Shown here: positions 1 to 7,011 of the stretch, one piece after another
Layout of the letters: each line of letters begins with the position of its first letter
Numbering within the stretch: the stretch's first letter is position 1
Source of the DNA: a virus
Virus record (IMG/VR): IMGVR_UViG_3300039191_000376
Coordinates: 1-29,606 of that record
Length of the DNA: 29,606 nucleotides
Strand: one strand, 5' to 3'
Notes under the pieces: model-generated
What the model was told of the DNA's origin: nothing
The model's database searches: none
The model's input: only the letters and a program-made list of their open reading frames with translations
Program-made: the position numbers and the translations under genes

Positions 1-319
1 CTTTTACCGTAATTACTTTATTACCCATACCCCTCTGTTTACCACCTTCATAAGCACTTTTTTTATCGTGGCAAGCCTTACACATTGTTTGAAGGTTGGT
101 TCTATCTGTCTTGTGGCCGCCCTCGGTGATAGGCTTGATGTGATCTACTACATTGCCCGGTGTTACTATATCATCCCTTTTGCACTGCACGCAGTCAGGA
201 TATTCTTGAAGGAATGCTGCACGTATCTTGCGCCATGCTCTACTGTTGTAGAACTTAGAGTTATCTTTAGTGCGCTGGTGTGCTACTCGTGGTGTTATCC
301 AAGGTCTGTTTACTGCCAT
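1..319 (-). CDS. HNH endonuclease, 3' end cut by the window edge
   Basis: I translated this by hand from the ATG at 319-317, one base after the DnaB stop. It reads 106 codons to the edge. Visible motifs are a YNSRAWRKIR start of the HNH fold, CxxC at residues 43-46, DH at 59-60, N75 and CxxCH at 80-84, which is a zinc-stabilised HNH (bba-metal) nuclease. Phage HNH proteins of about 110 residues beside the terminase genes assist cos cleavage by TerS/TerL in HK97-like phages (family knowledge). Joined to the right edge of the window, the frame continues for four more whole residues and stops at 29595-29593, giving 110 aa, 22 nt before TerS. This supports circular closure and a cos-type packaging role (inference). 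Confidence 0.9.
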   Translation of the reverse strand, partial: MAVNRPWITPRVAHQRTKDNSKFYNSRAWRKIRAAFLQEYPDCVQCKRDDIVTPGNVVDHIKPITEGGHKTDRTNLQTMCKACHDKKSAYEGGKQRGMGNKVITVK

Positions 320-320
320 A

Positions 321-1820
321 TTAATAAGGTAAATCATCATTATTAATTCCAAAGGCTTCATCGGTCCCCTTTGCATGTTGTGATATGTCTTGATGTGATT
401 GCTCAATGTAGGCGTGGTTATAGAATTTAGTTTTGTCTCCTTTCCAATAAATTAATACAGTGCCTGTACCACCTGCTCTAAATTTAGAAAATATGAATTC
501 CGTGTTGCAGTTCTCAGCGACCATGTCCAGATCATCATCTGTATCTATCCCATATACCTCTGGACGATAAAGGAATGCAACTATGTCACTATCCTGCTCT
601 ATTGCTCCCGACTCTCTTAGATCAGAAAGTAATGGCCTCTTTGCACCACCTCTATCCTCTACCTTACGCGATAACTGTGCAGGAACAATTACTGGTATCA
701 TTAACTCTTTTGCTAGTAATTTGATCTTACGTGTAATCCTAGACAACTCCTGCTCACGCATGGATCCTTTGTAACTTCTATCACCTATGAGTTGTAGGTA
801 ATCGATAAATAATATGCCAATGTTATTATCTCTTTTCCATTTGCGAGCTGTTGCAATGATGTCAGTGATATCACTCACTTGATCATTGAAGTGGCAGTTG
901 TACTTCTTCATTCTATCAGTCACCTCTCGCAGCTGCACAAAGTAGCTCTCCTTCTCAAATCCTTTTGTTAATAGTTGTGATAGATGGAAGTGACTATCTA
1001 CAGCCACTGCTCTACCTACTAACTCTACAGTGTTCATCTCAAGACTGATGAATCCAGTAGCAACCTTTTGCTTTGATGCGCCTACCATGTTACCAACTAA
1101 TAAAGAAGTCTTACCCATTCCTGGTCTTGCTCCTATGGTTACATAGCTGCCAGGTTGCCATCCACTTGTAAACTTATCCACCTTAGTAAGGCCACAAGTC
1201 ACACCGGTAATAGCACCTTCATCTTGCTTACTTAAGAACTCTACGCGCTGCTCTACTTTATCAAGAGCCTCACTCATTGTCATTTGACGAACGCCACTCA
1301 TCATTAAATCTTGAATAGCACTTAATTCATTAGAACTTTCTGCAAGTAGTTCAATTACATCTGTGTCATCATCATATGCCCTACCAATTAGATTACTGGC
1401 CATCTTAATCACTTGACGACCTATATACTTTTGCATTAGTATCCTGCTGTGAAAGTGCGTGTGTGCAGTGCTACTAACTAATTGAGTCAACTCAACTATG
1501 TAATGCATTCCACCAGATACCTCTAGCTTACCATTAAATCTTAACTGCTCGCATACAGTAAGTAAATCAACAGGTTTCATATCTATTGCCAGCATTGTTA
1601 TTGCTTCGTATATCGCCTGATGCTGCTTTGAATAAAAAACATCCTGAGTAGATAAAAGAGTTGTAATATCACTGACTACATCTGTATCAATCATTAATGC
1701 GCCTAGAACTACCTGCTCAAGATCTAACGCTTGTGGTGGCAGCTGACCTGTTTCCAGCTTTATTAATTTTGAATTACTATTTGCTTTATTAAAAGCTTTA
1801 TTCTCTAAAGCATCCATCAT
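321..1820 (-). CDS. dnaB: Replicative DNA helicase, DnaB family
   Basis: 499 aa, close to bacterial DnaB length. The N-terminal all-helical domain begins near residue 28 (PPQALDLEQVVLGALM). The RecA-like domain has Walker A GARPGMGKTS at 230-239, Walker B with D340 in ILFIDYLQL, and the conserved LLSDLRESGAIEQDSD stretch near 397-412. It should be the hexameric fork helicase for phage DNA. Its start overlaps the upstream replication protein by four bases (ATGA), and the HNH gene follows after one base, so all three are probably cotranslated. The neighbouring winged-helix protein is the likely initiator or loader that brings it to the phage origin (inference). Confidence 0.96.
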   Translation of the reverse strand: MMDALENKAFNKANSNSKLIKLETGQLPPQALDLEQVVLGALMIDTDVVSDITTLLSTQDVFYSKQHQAIYEAITMLAIDMKPVDLLTVCEQLRFNGKLEVSGGMHYIVELTQLVSSTAHTHFHSRILMQKYIGRQVIKMASNLIGRAYDDDTDVIELLAESSNELSAIQDLMMSGVRQMTMSEALDKVEQRVEFLSKQDEGAITGVTCGLTKVDKFTSGWQPGSYVTIGARPGMGKTSLLVGNMVGASKQKVATGFISLEMNTVELVGRAVAVDSHFHLSQLLTKGFEKESYFVQLREVTDRMKKYNCHFNDQVSDITDIIATARKWKRDNNIGILFIDYLQLIGDRSYKGSMREQELSRITRKIKLLAKELMIPVIVPAQLSRKVEDRGGAKRPLLSDLRESGAIEQDSDIVAFLYRPEVYGIDTDDDLDMVAENCNTEFIFSKFRAGGTGTVLIYWKGDKTKFYNHAYIEQSHQDISQHAKGTDEAFGINNDDLPY

Positions 1821-2563
1821 AATGTCATTAATTTTCTAGCAGTTTGCTTTTCGATAGCTGCATCATTGCTAGGTTTCCAATTATTAATTAATCCCAGTAA
1901 ACGTCCATATAGCTTCTTACCATCGTAATCAATGCCTTCTTTTAACACTGCCGCATCAAAATGATCAGTTACTTTCTTTTCTTGCTGCTTTACATACTTG
2001 GGAGCTTTCATCCATGCACTTTCCCACATGGATGGAAAGTTTGATTTTAAATGTTTACTTGCAAGATCTGGAACAGCAGTTTCTGTTTTTACAATTTCAG
2101 GGTTGTTTACTTCCATATTTTTTAAAGTAAAATTTTCTGTGTTTGCATATAGTTTATTATCTGTGTTTATAATATGTTCCTTATATGAGCTGTCAGGATT
2201 GACAACTGCACTTGTCAATTCTGACAAATGCAGCTTACCGTTTGGTAATTTGCAATATTGATCAGTAGGACAGTACCACTTTGTTCTATCTCTACTATCA
2301 CCATTATACTCACCTTCAAGTAAATAACCACCTTGAACTAACTTATTCAAGCAGGTTCTTATTTGCCTAGTAGATAACCATTCAAAGATGTCTGTCCATG
2401 CAGTAACAGAGTTATAGGTCCAGTACCTTCCTTCATGTAAATTCCTATCATTTGCAGCATTCTTAAACACCCAAAACTGTATGTTTGATAACATGATTGC
2501 AGCATCACTGCCTACACATTTTGCCACCTCTACATCAAAATTCATTTTCACTACACTAGACAT
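1817..2563 (-). CDS. Phage replication initiation protein, winged-helix N-terminus
   Basis: 248 aa. The N-terminal 100 residues follow the pattern of phage replication proteins of the O/DnaD-like class: an alanine-rich helix (DAAIMLSNIQFWVFKN), an aromatic RYWTYNSVTAW strand, then a recognition-helix region (WLSTRQIRTCLNKLVQGGYLLEG). The middle (about 130-170) looks disordered. The C-terminal 70 residues are helical and basic, and could contact DnaB. Its position directly upstream of the helicase, with a 4-base overlap, supports an initiator/helicase-loader role. The exact family is not certain. A phage origin is often inside such a gene, but I did not see clear iterons here. Confidence 0.7.
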   Translation of the reverse strand: MSSVVKMNFDVEVAKCVGSDAAIMLSNIQFWVFKNAANDRNLHEGRYWTYNSVTAWTDIFEWLSTRQIRTCLNKLVQGGYLLEGEYNGDSRDRTKWYCPTDQYCKLPNGKLHLSELTSAVVNPDSSYKEHIINTDNKLYANTENFTLKNMEVNNPEIVKTETAVPDLASKHLKSNFPSMWESAWMKAPKYVKQQEKKVTDHFDAAVLKEGIDYDGKKLYGRLLGLINNWKPSNDAAIEKQTARKLMTL

Positions 2564-2924
2564 GGAATGATGCTTTTTTATGGTTACTAATGATGAGATC
2601 TAATTGACGACCAAAAGAAGTATTGTGCTGGCGTTCTATATCTAGAATGATCTTATTGCGCAGGATTGGTCCATATTCTACTGCTGCCTCATCTGCACAG
2701 TCGTACACGCAAAAAGAAGTAGATGACATCAATACATAAGCATACACATACTTTGCATCACATATCGCTTCTATATCAGTCATTGTGAATGGATCTTCTC
2801 CATACATCTTTGCAATACTTACTTGAGTGGCGTTAGGTATCACCTTGATCTTTTTAGCCTGGTTCAATGTCTCAGCACAAACATGATCGTACTTAGGGAC
2901 TTCTTGTATATAGAGATAGCTCAT
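2556..2924 (-). CDS. Unknown early protein, 122 aa
   Basis: I do not recognise this protein. The frame is open back to 2966, but the ATG at 2924 (protein beginning MSYLYIQEVPKYD) is preferred because it lies 11 bases after the stop of the small Cys gene at 2936-3094, whereas the longer start would overlap it. The product has a mixed helix/strand pattern, several cysteines in the middle (FCVYDCADE) and no membrane segment. It overlaps the replication protein by 8 bases. Its place in the replication operon suggests an early role, nothing more specific. Confidence 0.75.
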   Translation of the reverse strand: MSYLYIQEVPKYDHVCAETLNQAKKIKVIPNATQVSIAKMYGEDPFTMTDIEAICDAKYVYAYVLMSSTSFCVYDCADEAAVEYGPILRNKIILDIERQHNTSFGRQLDLIISNHKKASFHV

Positions 2925-2935
2925 AATTAGTTGGT

Positions 2936-3094
2936 TTAAGAGATTACTGGAGACTGCGCTCCACATTTAATGCATTCATCTACAAATGGACCTGCATCGA
3001 GTATGCATTCACCTGGTCGGCAAGTCTTGCGAGATAGTTCTAATCTATTCATGACTTGTCTAACCACTCGGCAGTGTTGTTTACTAGGATTCAT
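2936..3094 (-). CDS. Small Cys-containing early protein, 52 aa
   Basis: Found by reading the gap between two larger genes. The ATG at 3094-3092 lies inside the end of the upstream gene (11-base overlap, ATGAATCCTAG), and the stop TAA is at 2938-2936. The product starts MNPSKQHCRVVRQVMN and holds cysteines at 8, 25, 30, 44 and 47, the last two as CIKC, so a small zinc ribbon or knuckle is possible. The tight overlap upstream and 11-base gap downstream match the packing of the rest of the operon. No function is recognised. Confidence 0.72.
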   Translation of the reverse strand: MNPSKQHCRVVRQVMNRLELSRKTCRPGECILDAGPFVDECIKCGAQSPVIS

Positions 3095-3401
3095 CTCGCA
3101 GTTGTTTTATAGTGCTAGTGAACACCTTAGTTATTCCATTTACTTCTTTAACTACCTGATCAAAGTCACTGCGCTTTTTAAGAGCAGTGATAAGACCAGT
3201 CCTACTGCTGTAACCTAGTAGTTTATTATCGATGATCTCCTTGTAGGATAACCACCTTTTTTTAAGTACACGTTTCTGATCTCTCAGCAAGATTTCTCGC
3301 TCCAGTTGCTCGTCACTCATTACTAGTTCACGCCTTGTAATTACAAGGCCATGAGACTGCAGGTGCGTCATCAGATCATTTATGTGTACATATCCATCCA
3401 T
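3084..3401 (-). CDS. Small phage protein, possible HTH DNA-binding
   Basis: 105 aa. The first 25 residues (VHINDLMTHLQSHGLVITRREL) resemble a short helix-turn-helix or MerR/excisionase-like start. A basic segment RDQKRVLKKRWLSYKEI follows at about 41-58, and a region that could be a second helical DNA-contact unit (GYSSRTGLITALKK) comes after that. The domain order is reminiscent of small early proteins in Bacteroidota phages, but I cannot name a family with confidence. It starts with a TAATG overlap on the upstream membrane-protein gene. Confidence 0.7.
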   Translation of the reverse strand: MDGYVHINDLMTHLQSHGLVITRRELVMSDEQLEREILLRDQKRVLKKRWLSYKEIIDNKLLGYSSRTGLITALKKRSDFDQVVKEVNGITKVFTSTIKQLRDES

Positions 3402-3598
3402 TAATCTAGATCGTTGATGTCATCATTAAGCCTTCTATCTTCTTGCACTACTCTACCTATGAGAATAAGAATGAACAAAGCTGCAGCTCCTAATAAGCAG
3501 GCGCCTATTATCTCATGACCGCTTTCAATTAAGTAAGCACCATATAAAATGAATGCTACTATTACGATAGTGACTAGTATTTCAATATTTACTTTCAT
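3401..3598 (-). CDS. Small inner-membrane protein, two TM segments
   Basis: 65 aa. Two hydrophobic segments are plain: about residues 5-24 (IEILVTIVIVAFILYGAYLI) and 28-48 (HEIIGACLLGAAALFILILI). A short charged tail follows (QEDRRLNDDINDLD). It begins in an ATGA overlap with the gene before it. A small two-TM protein in an early operon could affect host membrane processes or superinfection. A holin role is less likely because the lysis genes are elsewhere (7812-9941). No family recognised. Confidence 0.75.
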   Translation of the reverse strand: MKVNIEILVTIVIVAFILYGAYLIESGHEIIGACLLGAAALFILILIGRVVQEDRRLNDDINDLD

Positions 3599-3783
3599 GC
3601 AAATGGATTTAATGGTAGAGACTGTTCTATCTCCTTGAGTTTATTTTGATATATAGCCAGTAGCTTATCAGTTTCTTCATCAGTCCACAAATTGCTATTG
3701 ATCAAATGATCTATTCTAGCATTGAGCGATGTGCGCTCATTAACAAGCAGCACGACTTTCTGGATTTTATTAGTATTTTCCAT
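3595..3783 (-). CDS. Small coiled-coil protein, unknown function
   Basis: 62 aa from the ATG at 3783 (MENTNKIQKVVLLVNERTSL). The frame is open to an ATG at 3813, but the shorter form overlaps the upstream gene by only 14 bases, in keeping with the rest of the operon. The product is helical and highly charged, with a leucine-rich heptad-like section (LLAIYQNKLKEIEQSL). It ends in an ATGA overlap with the membrane-protein gene. Function not recognised. Confidence 0.68.
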   Translation of the reverse strand: MENTNKIQKVVLLVNERTSLNARIDHLINSNLWTDEETDKLLAIYQNKLKEIEQSLPLNPFA

Positions 3784-4096
3784 CTTTCGCGAGATTTTGA
3801 GCTTTATAGTCATTGATATTTAGATCGATGTATAGATCCATTTCATTATAAATGCGATGACCAGCTGCTGCCATGTGGCTAGATTTCAATTTTGCTGCTT
3901 TAATAAGTCCTATTACTAGCCCATGGTTATTTTCAGTAACATTTCTATGTCCATTAAGAAGTGACCGGACTAAATCCATAGAAAACTCTAATTGTAGAGC
4001 GACTTCAAGTCTTGATTTAGGATCTAAAGCCAGCTTGATATCGCTTGCCAGTTCTGGATCAAGAGCGCATCCTGTTTTTATAAATTTTGAAGCCAT
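3770..4096 (-). CDS. First gene of the early operon, possible regulator
   Basis: 108 aa. This is the first leftward gene after the divergent control region, where Cro- or activator-type proteins usually sit. The middle (LDPKSRLEVALQLEFSMDLVRSLLNGHRNVTENN, about residues 25-58) reads like a helix-turn-helix: helix, turn, then a helix with SMDLVRSLLNG followed by a basic NGHR. By position and shape it could be the lytic-side repressor or an activator of the early operon. The family is not certain. The 5' UTR from the proposed promoter at 4173-4206 would be about 75 nt. Confidence 0.65.
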   Translation of the reverse strand: MASKFIKTGCALDPELASDIKLALDPKSRLEVALQLEFSMDLVRSLLNGHRNVTENNHGLVIGLIKAAKLKSSHMAAAGHRIYNEMDLYIDLNINDYKAQNLAKDGKY

Positions 4097-4259
4097 AGGA
4101 CTGTGTTAAATATTGATTAAGATTTATGTGGCACGAAACTTGTTTTTTTACTTTTACGTACTAAACACACTACAAATATATACCAATACATACCAATTTA
4201 TGCAAATATATTACAATAAATTAATTTATATTTGTTAAAACACTTAATTTCAGAATGTT
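4097..4259. promoter_or_regulatory. Divergent lysis/lysogeny control region
   Basis: 163 bases, very AT-rich, between the leftward early operon and the rightward repressor gene. On the minus strand TATATTTG (4180-4173) fits the Bacteroidota -7 element TAnnTTTG, with TTTG (4206-4203) 22 bases upstream. A second TATATTTG lies at 4210-4203. On the plus strand TATATTTG at 4227-4234 is 25 bases before the repressor start, but has no clear -33 element. Direct repeats TACCAAT at 4181-4187 and 4191-4197 (10-base period), and a repeated CAAATATA (4173, 4203), are candidate operators (inference). Confidence 0.65.
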
Positions 4260-4685
4260 ATGGAAGAGCAAGAAATCAGAAAATGGCTAGAAGAAAAGAA
4301 CTACACTGCATACGAGATTGAGAAAGAGGTCTCTTTATCACTGCAAGGAATACATAATTTTTTAAAAGGCAATAGAAAACCTCAAAGAAAAACTTTGATT
4401 AAGTTAGAAGAATTTGTAATAAAAAAGATGCAACTTTATACTAATAATGATCAAATAAATCAGCATGTATTAAATGAACCTGATCCATTATATAAAGAGG
4501 TTTCAAATAAGGAAATCTATGATCTAATTGAAAGCTTAGGAATTTCATTAGGGAATAACGCAAAGGCCGTCTCAAGGGTTTTGAACAGTACTTTTAAAAA
4601 CACTAAAGAAATATTAAAAGTAAGTAATGAGATAAAATGGAAAATTATTGATGATGCAAGCAAAGAGCTTAGTGAGACTAATTAA
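4260..4685 (+). CDS. CI-like repressor, HTH plus helical C-terminus
   Basis: 141 aa. The N-terminal 55 residues fit an XRE-type helix-turn-helix: WLEEKNYTAYEIEKEVSLSLQGIHNFLKGNRKPQRKTLIKLEEFV, where the SLQGIHNFLKG stretch is the recognition helix. The C-terminal 60 residues are helical and could form an oligomerisation coil. There is no S24/LexA peptidase domain, so RecA-stimulated self-cleavage is not expected and induction would use another route. It is the first gene of the only rightward operon and opposes the early operon, the classical arrangement for a lysogeny repressor (inference from context). Confidence 0.78.
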   Translation: MEEQEIRKWLEEKNYTAYEIEKEVSLSLQGIHNFLKGNRKPQRKTLIKLEEFVIKKMQLYTNNDQINQHVLNEPDPLYKEVSNKEIYDLIESLGISLGNNAKAVSRVLNSTFKNTKEILKVSNEIKWKIIDDASKELSETN

Positions 4686-4726
4686 AAAAGATTACTTTTA
4701 ATGCATCAAAAAGATAAAATCTTTAA

Positions 4727-5083
4727 ATGGGAATATTTTCAAAACAAAGTTTTTTAGGACAAGAAGGACCTTTTACCGAGAACTATAAGTTTTATGTTGA
4801 TTCTAAAAAAAAACTTAAAATAAAACTAGAAGATCACCCAGATTTATCACATAACGGGGCACTAATTAAAGCTTATTGCCGTAACGAAAATGGTAATTTC
4901 TACATAGGAAAACGTTCAGATTACAACTTATCCCTAATACTAGATGATAACCGGTACAAGAAAAACAGATCATTTATTAAAATAACTGAAGATGTAATAA
5001 TTATATCTGTTACTTTTGAAATGCATAAAAAATATAAAAAAAAATTAAAACGATTTATCTTTTATTATTATTGCCTTTTTTAG
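4727..5083 (+). CDS. Lysogeny-module protein, first frame of a split locus
   Basis: 118 aa as read. Residues 1-98 look like a soluble beta-rich domain that I do not recognise. From M99 the text is MHKKYKKK followed by an out-of-frame tail that ends at TAG 5081-5083. That tail is probably not the native end: just after an A9 tract (5036-5044) the -1 frame continues as IKTIYLLLLLPFLVLSQ, a clear hydrophobic signal or anchor segment leading into the next gene. So this and the following frame may be one gene broken by a homopolymer indel, one gene read by -1 slippage, or two genes where M99 (ATG 5021) starts the second. Confidence 0.6.
   Translation: MGIFSKQSFLGQEGPFTENYKFYVDSKKKLKIKLEDHPDLSHNGALIKAYCRNENGNFYIGKRSDYNLSLILDDNRYKKNRSFIKITEDVIIISVTFEMHKKYKKKLKRFIFYYYCLF
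5036..5044 (+). other. A9 tract at the junction of two frames
   Basis: Nine consecutive A on the coding strand. Upstream codons AAA AAA AAA are in the frame of the gene starting at 4727. A shift to the -1 frame here (next codon ATT at 5044) joins it to the secreted protein ending at 5526. The run could be slippery for the ribosome, phase-variable in replication, or a sequencing/assembly error. Confidence 0.7.
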
Positions 5084-5526
5084 TTTTATCACAAAATAAT
5101 TTTGCATCAAATTCTAATAAACTATCCTGGCAAAATGTTTATGAAACAAGTTTAAGCTCCGCTGATTTTTTTAACAGTGTAAAGACAAAAAAGAATTTTA
5201 TAGACTGCAATTATGACGGCGATATTTTATATGGAACAACACCTTTTATTGATATTATAAAAGATCATTCAGGAATGGTAATATTTGCCAGATATGACAT
5301 CCAACTTACTTATAAAATAGAATTTAAAGTAGATAAGTATCGTGTCACTATAACAGATTTAGTATGGGATTCTACAGATTTTAATGATACCACTAATTTT
5401 GAAGAATTACTTTTAAAAAAAAGAGATGGAACTATAAGAGGCGCAAATAAATATCAAAAATATTTGAAAGCCTTAGATCTTGAACTTACAAAAATCTTCA
5501 CCTATAAAACACCCGATGGCTGGTAA
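5071..5526 (+). CDS. Secreted DUF4468-like protein, start uncertain
   Basis: The TTG at 5071 gives 151 aa, but this cuts a signal peptide. In frame upstream the codons read KTIYLLLLLPFLVLSQNN, and the only ATG that gives a normal n-region (MHKKYKKK) is at 5021 in the other frame, across the A9 tract. The mature part (W20; YDIQLTYKIEFKVDKYRVTI near 74-93) resembles the DUF4468 fold common in secreted Bacteroidota proteins, by pattern only. It should be exported or membrane-anchored. Expressed with the repressor in lysogens, it is a candidate for lysogenic conversion or superinfection exclusion (inference). Confidence 0.62.
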   Translation: MPFLVLSQNNFASNSNKLSWQNVYETSLSSADFFNSVKTKKNFIDCNYDGDILYGTTPFIDIIKDHSGMVIFARYDIQLTYKIEFKVDKYRVTITDLVWDSTDFNDTTNFEELLLKKRDGTIRGANKYQKYLKALDLELTKIFTYKTPDGW

Positions 5527-5532
5527 TTATAT

Positions 5533-5548
5533 CGTTTTCGCGAAATCG
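5533..5548. repeat. Degenerate copy of the CGCTTTCGCGAAAGCG palindrome
   Basis: CGTTTTCGCGAAATCG, palindromic except for one T-T mismatch. It fills the 27-base gap between the converging ends of the rightward operon and the integrase gene, so it could form a bidirectional stem-loop at the 3' end of both messages. There is no strong T-run, so it is not called a terminator. Confidence 0.7.
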
Positions 5549-5553
5549 GAATT

Positions 5554-6750
5554 CTATATTTTAATAACTTTTAACTGCGCCTTATCTCTCATTTTCTCAG
5601 GATAAGCTTCTTTGTAGTAATTGTCCACATCATTGCGCCTGTGCCCCATAAGCTCTCGCAGTAAATCACCATCGACCCCTTTATCCTTTGCGGTACTTGC
5701 AAAGGTATGGCGGGCACATTTCATAGAAATAGCAGCACCGGTGACATCTGTAATATTTTCCATTTTGGCGGCCTTTCTTAGATCACGCCTGGCATTATCG
5801 CGCCAGGTACGGTAACCATCCACATCTTTGCGCCAGGGAAAAAGGTAGTTGCCATTCTTATTTCCATAATCCCTTATATATTGCTCCAATCTAGCAGTGA
5901 CTTTTAAATCCATGTCACTACCTCTTATTTTTGATCTTTCTAAATAAAGACGTCCCTTTATCACTTGCGATTTTTTAAGGAAATACAGGTCCGTTAGATC
6001 GCAACCGCCTAATTCAAACAAAACCATAAAGGTATCTCTGGCACGCTTCTTAATTCCGCTGAGTTCCAATGTATCCAATTTTTTCATTGAATCGGCATCA
6101 AGTCTCTTTTTACGCGCTTCAAAGGATCTTGTGCTCACTTTGTGCAATGGCTGTTTAAAAGCATTAGAATCAGGAAGGTCATGGTCTACTATCATTTTAA
6201 AGTAAAGCGTCTTTATGCGCGACAGGTATCCCACTGCTGTGGATTCCTGTAGCAGCTCATCTTCTAGCAGCTGATCTTGCAACTGTCGCACCCACCACTT
6301 GGTCACATTGCTGTATGGAATCACTTTGTAATATTGTTTTAATTTTACCAGTACCGTGTAATATCTTTTGACATGGCCAGCCATGCGATTGCGCTCTATA
6401 AGTTCCCCTTTGCGCTCATAATTGTCTTGTATCAGTTGCTTTTTTTTAATATAACTTTCTAACCATTCTATTAATTCTGGATCTTTGTCCTGCTCTACTA
6501 ATAGGTAATTCATAGCCCTATTGACATCATTAATGCGCTCCAGTTTTATTTTATAAGCTTTGATTAATATCTCATTCATGTAAGGATATAAAGAGGTAAA
6601 CTGTGGATGTGCACTGGTAATCATTTGCGCTTCTTCATTCCACTGTGCAGGAGTAGCCTCACAAATTTTAACTTGTTTTCTATTTTGTAAGTGCCCTATG
6701 TGAAGCACCACGGCCTTTTTATTCTTCACATATTTGAATTTTATCTTCAT
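5554..6750 (-). CDS. int: Tyrosine recombinase, phage integrase
   Basis: 398 aa, with the arm-binding / SAM-like core-binding / catalytic layout of Bacteroidota integrases. Catalytic-domain residues seen: K274 (RSKIRG), the box II region K344-x-x-R347-H348 (KCARHTFAS), H370 (LMGH) and nucleophile Y379 (NYYKEAY). The usual first arginine (GLRxxEL) appears as D251 in GGCDLTDL, and the first box II histidine is K344. Loss of Arg I is known for IntDOT of CTnDOT, so activity is still likely. The gene lies directly beside attP and reads away from it. Upstream it has three AGGTTGCA repeats, likely its own arm sites, which may also autoregulate it (inference). Confidence 0.95.
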   Translation of the reverse strand: MKIKFKYVKNKKAVVLHIGHLQNRKQVKICEATPAQWNEEAQMITSAHPQFTSLYPYMNEILIKAYKIKLERINDVNRAMNYLLVEQDKDPELIEWLESYIKKKQLIQDNYERKGELIERNRMAGHVKRYYTVLVKLKQYYKVIPYSNVTKWWVRQLQDQLLEDELLQESTAVGYLSRIKTLYFKMIVDHDLPDSNAFKQPLHKVSTRSFEARKKRLDADSMKKLDTLELSGIKKRARDTFMVLFELGGCDLTDLYFLKKSQVIKGRLYLERSKIRGSDMDLKVTARLEQYIRDYGNKNGNYLFPWRKDVDGYRTWRDNARRDLRKAAKMENITDVTGAAISMKCARHTFASTAKDKGVDGDLLRELMGHRRNDVDNYYKEAYPEKMRDKAQLKVIKI

Positions 6751-6754
6751 GATT

Positions 6755-6785
6755 AGGTTGCATTAAGGTTGCACAAAGGTTGCAT
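6755..6785 (+). other. attP left-arm integrase sites, three direct repeats
   Basis: AGGTTGCA occurs at 6755, 6766 and 6777, an exact 11-base period, about one helical turn. It lies between the int start codon and the tRNA-derived core. Further out, TATAGTTATATA-type direct and inverted repeats (about 6787-6832) may bind accessory factors. Arm-type sites in tandem at one-turn spacing fit the N-terminal arm-binding domain of this integrase class (inference). Confidence 0.72.
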
Positions 6786-6859
6786 TTATAGTTATATAAT
6801 AGTTATATAAAGATATGTATATATAACTATTTACACCTAATAAAAGCAGCTAAAACAAG

Positions 6860-6887
6860 AAAACCACCTACGTAAGTAAGTGGTTTT
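6860..6887 (-). terminator. Terminator-like hairpin 3' of the tRNA fragment
   Basis: AAAACCAC, 12-base loop, GTGGTTTT: an 8-bp stem with T-runs on both strands. On the minus strand it lies 19 bases beyond the tRNA 3' end, where a tRNA gene normally has its terminator. After integration the phage would therefore supply both the 3' half of the tRNA and a terminator (inference). Confidence 0.6.
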
Positions 6888-6905
6888 ATGCTAATTAGAT
6901 TGATG

Positions 6906-6947
6906 TGAGCCCGACAGGATTCGAACCTGTGACCGCCTCCTTAGAAG
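6906..6947 (-). other. attP: attP core: 3' half of tRNA-Arg(UCU)
   Basis: Read on the minus strand: anticodon loop CTTCTAA (6947-6941, anticodon UCU), anticodon 3' stem GGAGG, variable loop CGGTC, T-arm ACAGG-TTCGAAT-CCTGT (6930-6914), acceptor 3' strand CGGGCTC and discriminator A (6906). Upstream of the anticodon loop there is no D-arm or 5' acceptor strand, so this is not a tRNA gene. Integration into the anticodon loop of a host tRNA-Arg gene with restoration of its 3' half is the standard logic of tRNA-targeting integrases. Confidence 0.88.
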
Positions 6948-7011
6948 AAAGAAGTTATATTTTTGCGTAGCCTATGCTATAGTGTAGATGCAAAAAAAAG
7001 ACATCAATAAA

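Noticed and set aside
68-346. Rightward ORF of 92 aa
   Set aside because: Antisense to the HNH gene, whose CxxC and DH motifs are clear. The rightward product has no credible domain.
3784-3798. Further copy of the TTTCGCGAAA palindrome (CTTTCGCGAGATTTT)
   Set aside because: Two mismatches break the central symmetry. It is probably chance coding sequence at the end of the 3770-4096 gene.
6906-6975. A complete tRNA-Arg gene
   Set aside because: Only the part from the anticodon loop to the 3' end is present. The D-arm and 5' acceptor strand are missing, so it is an att core.
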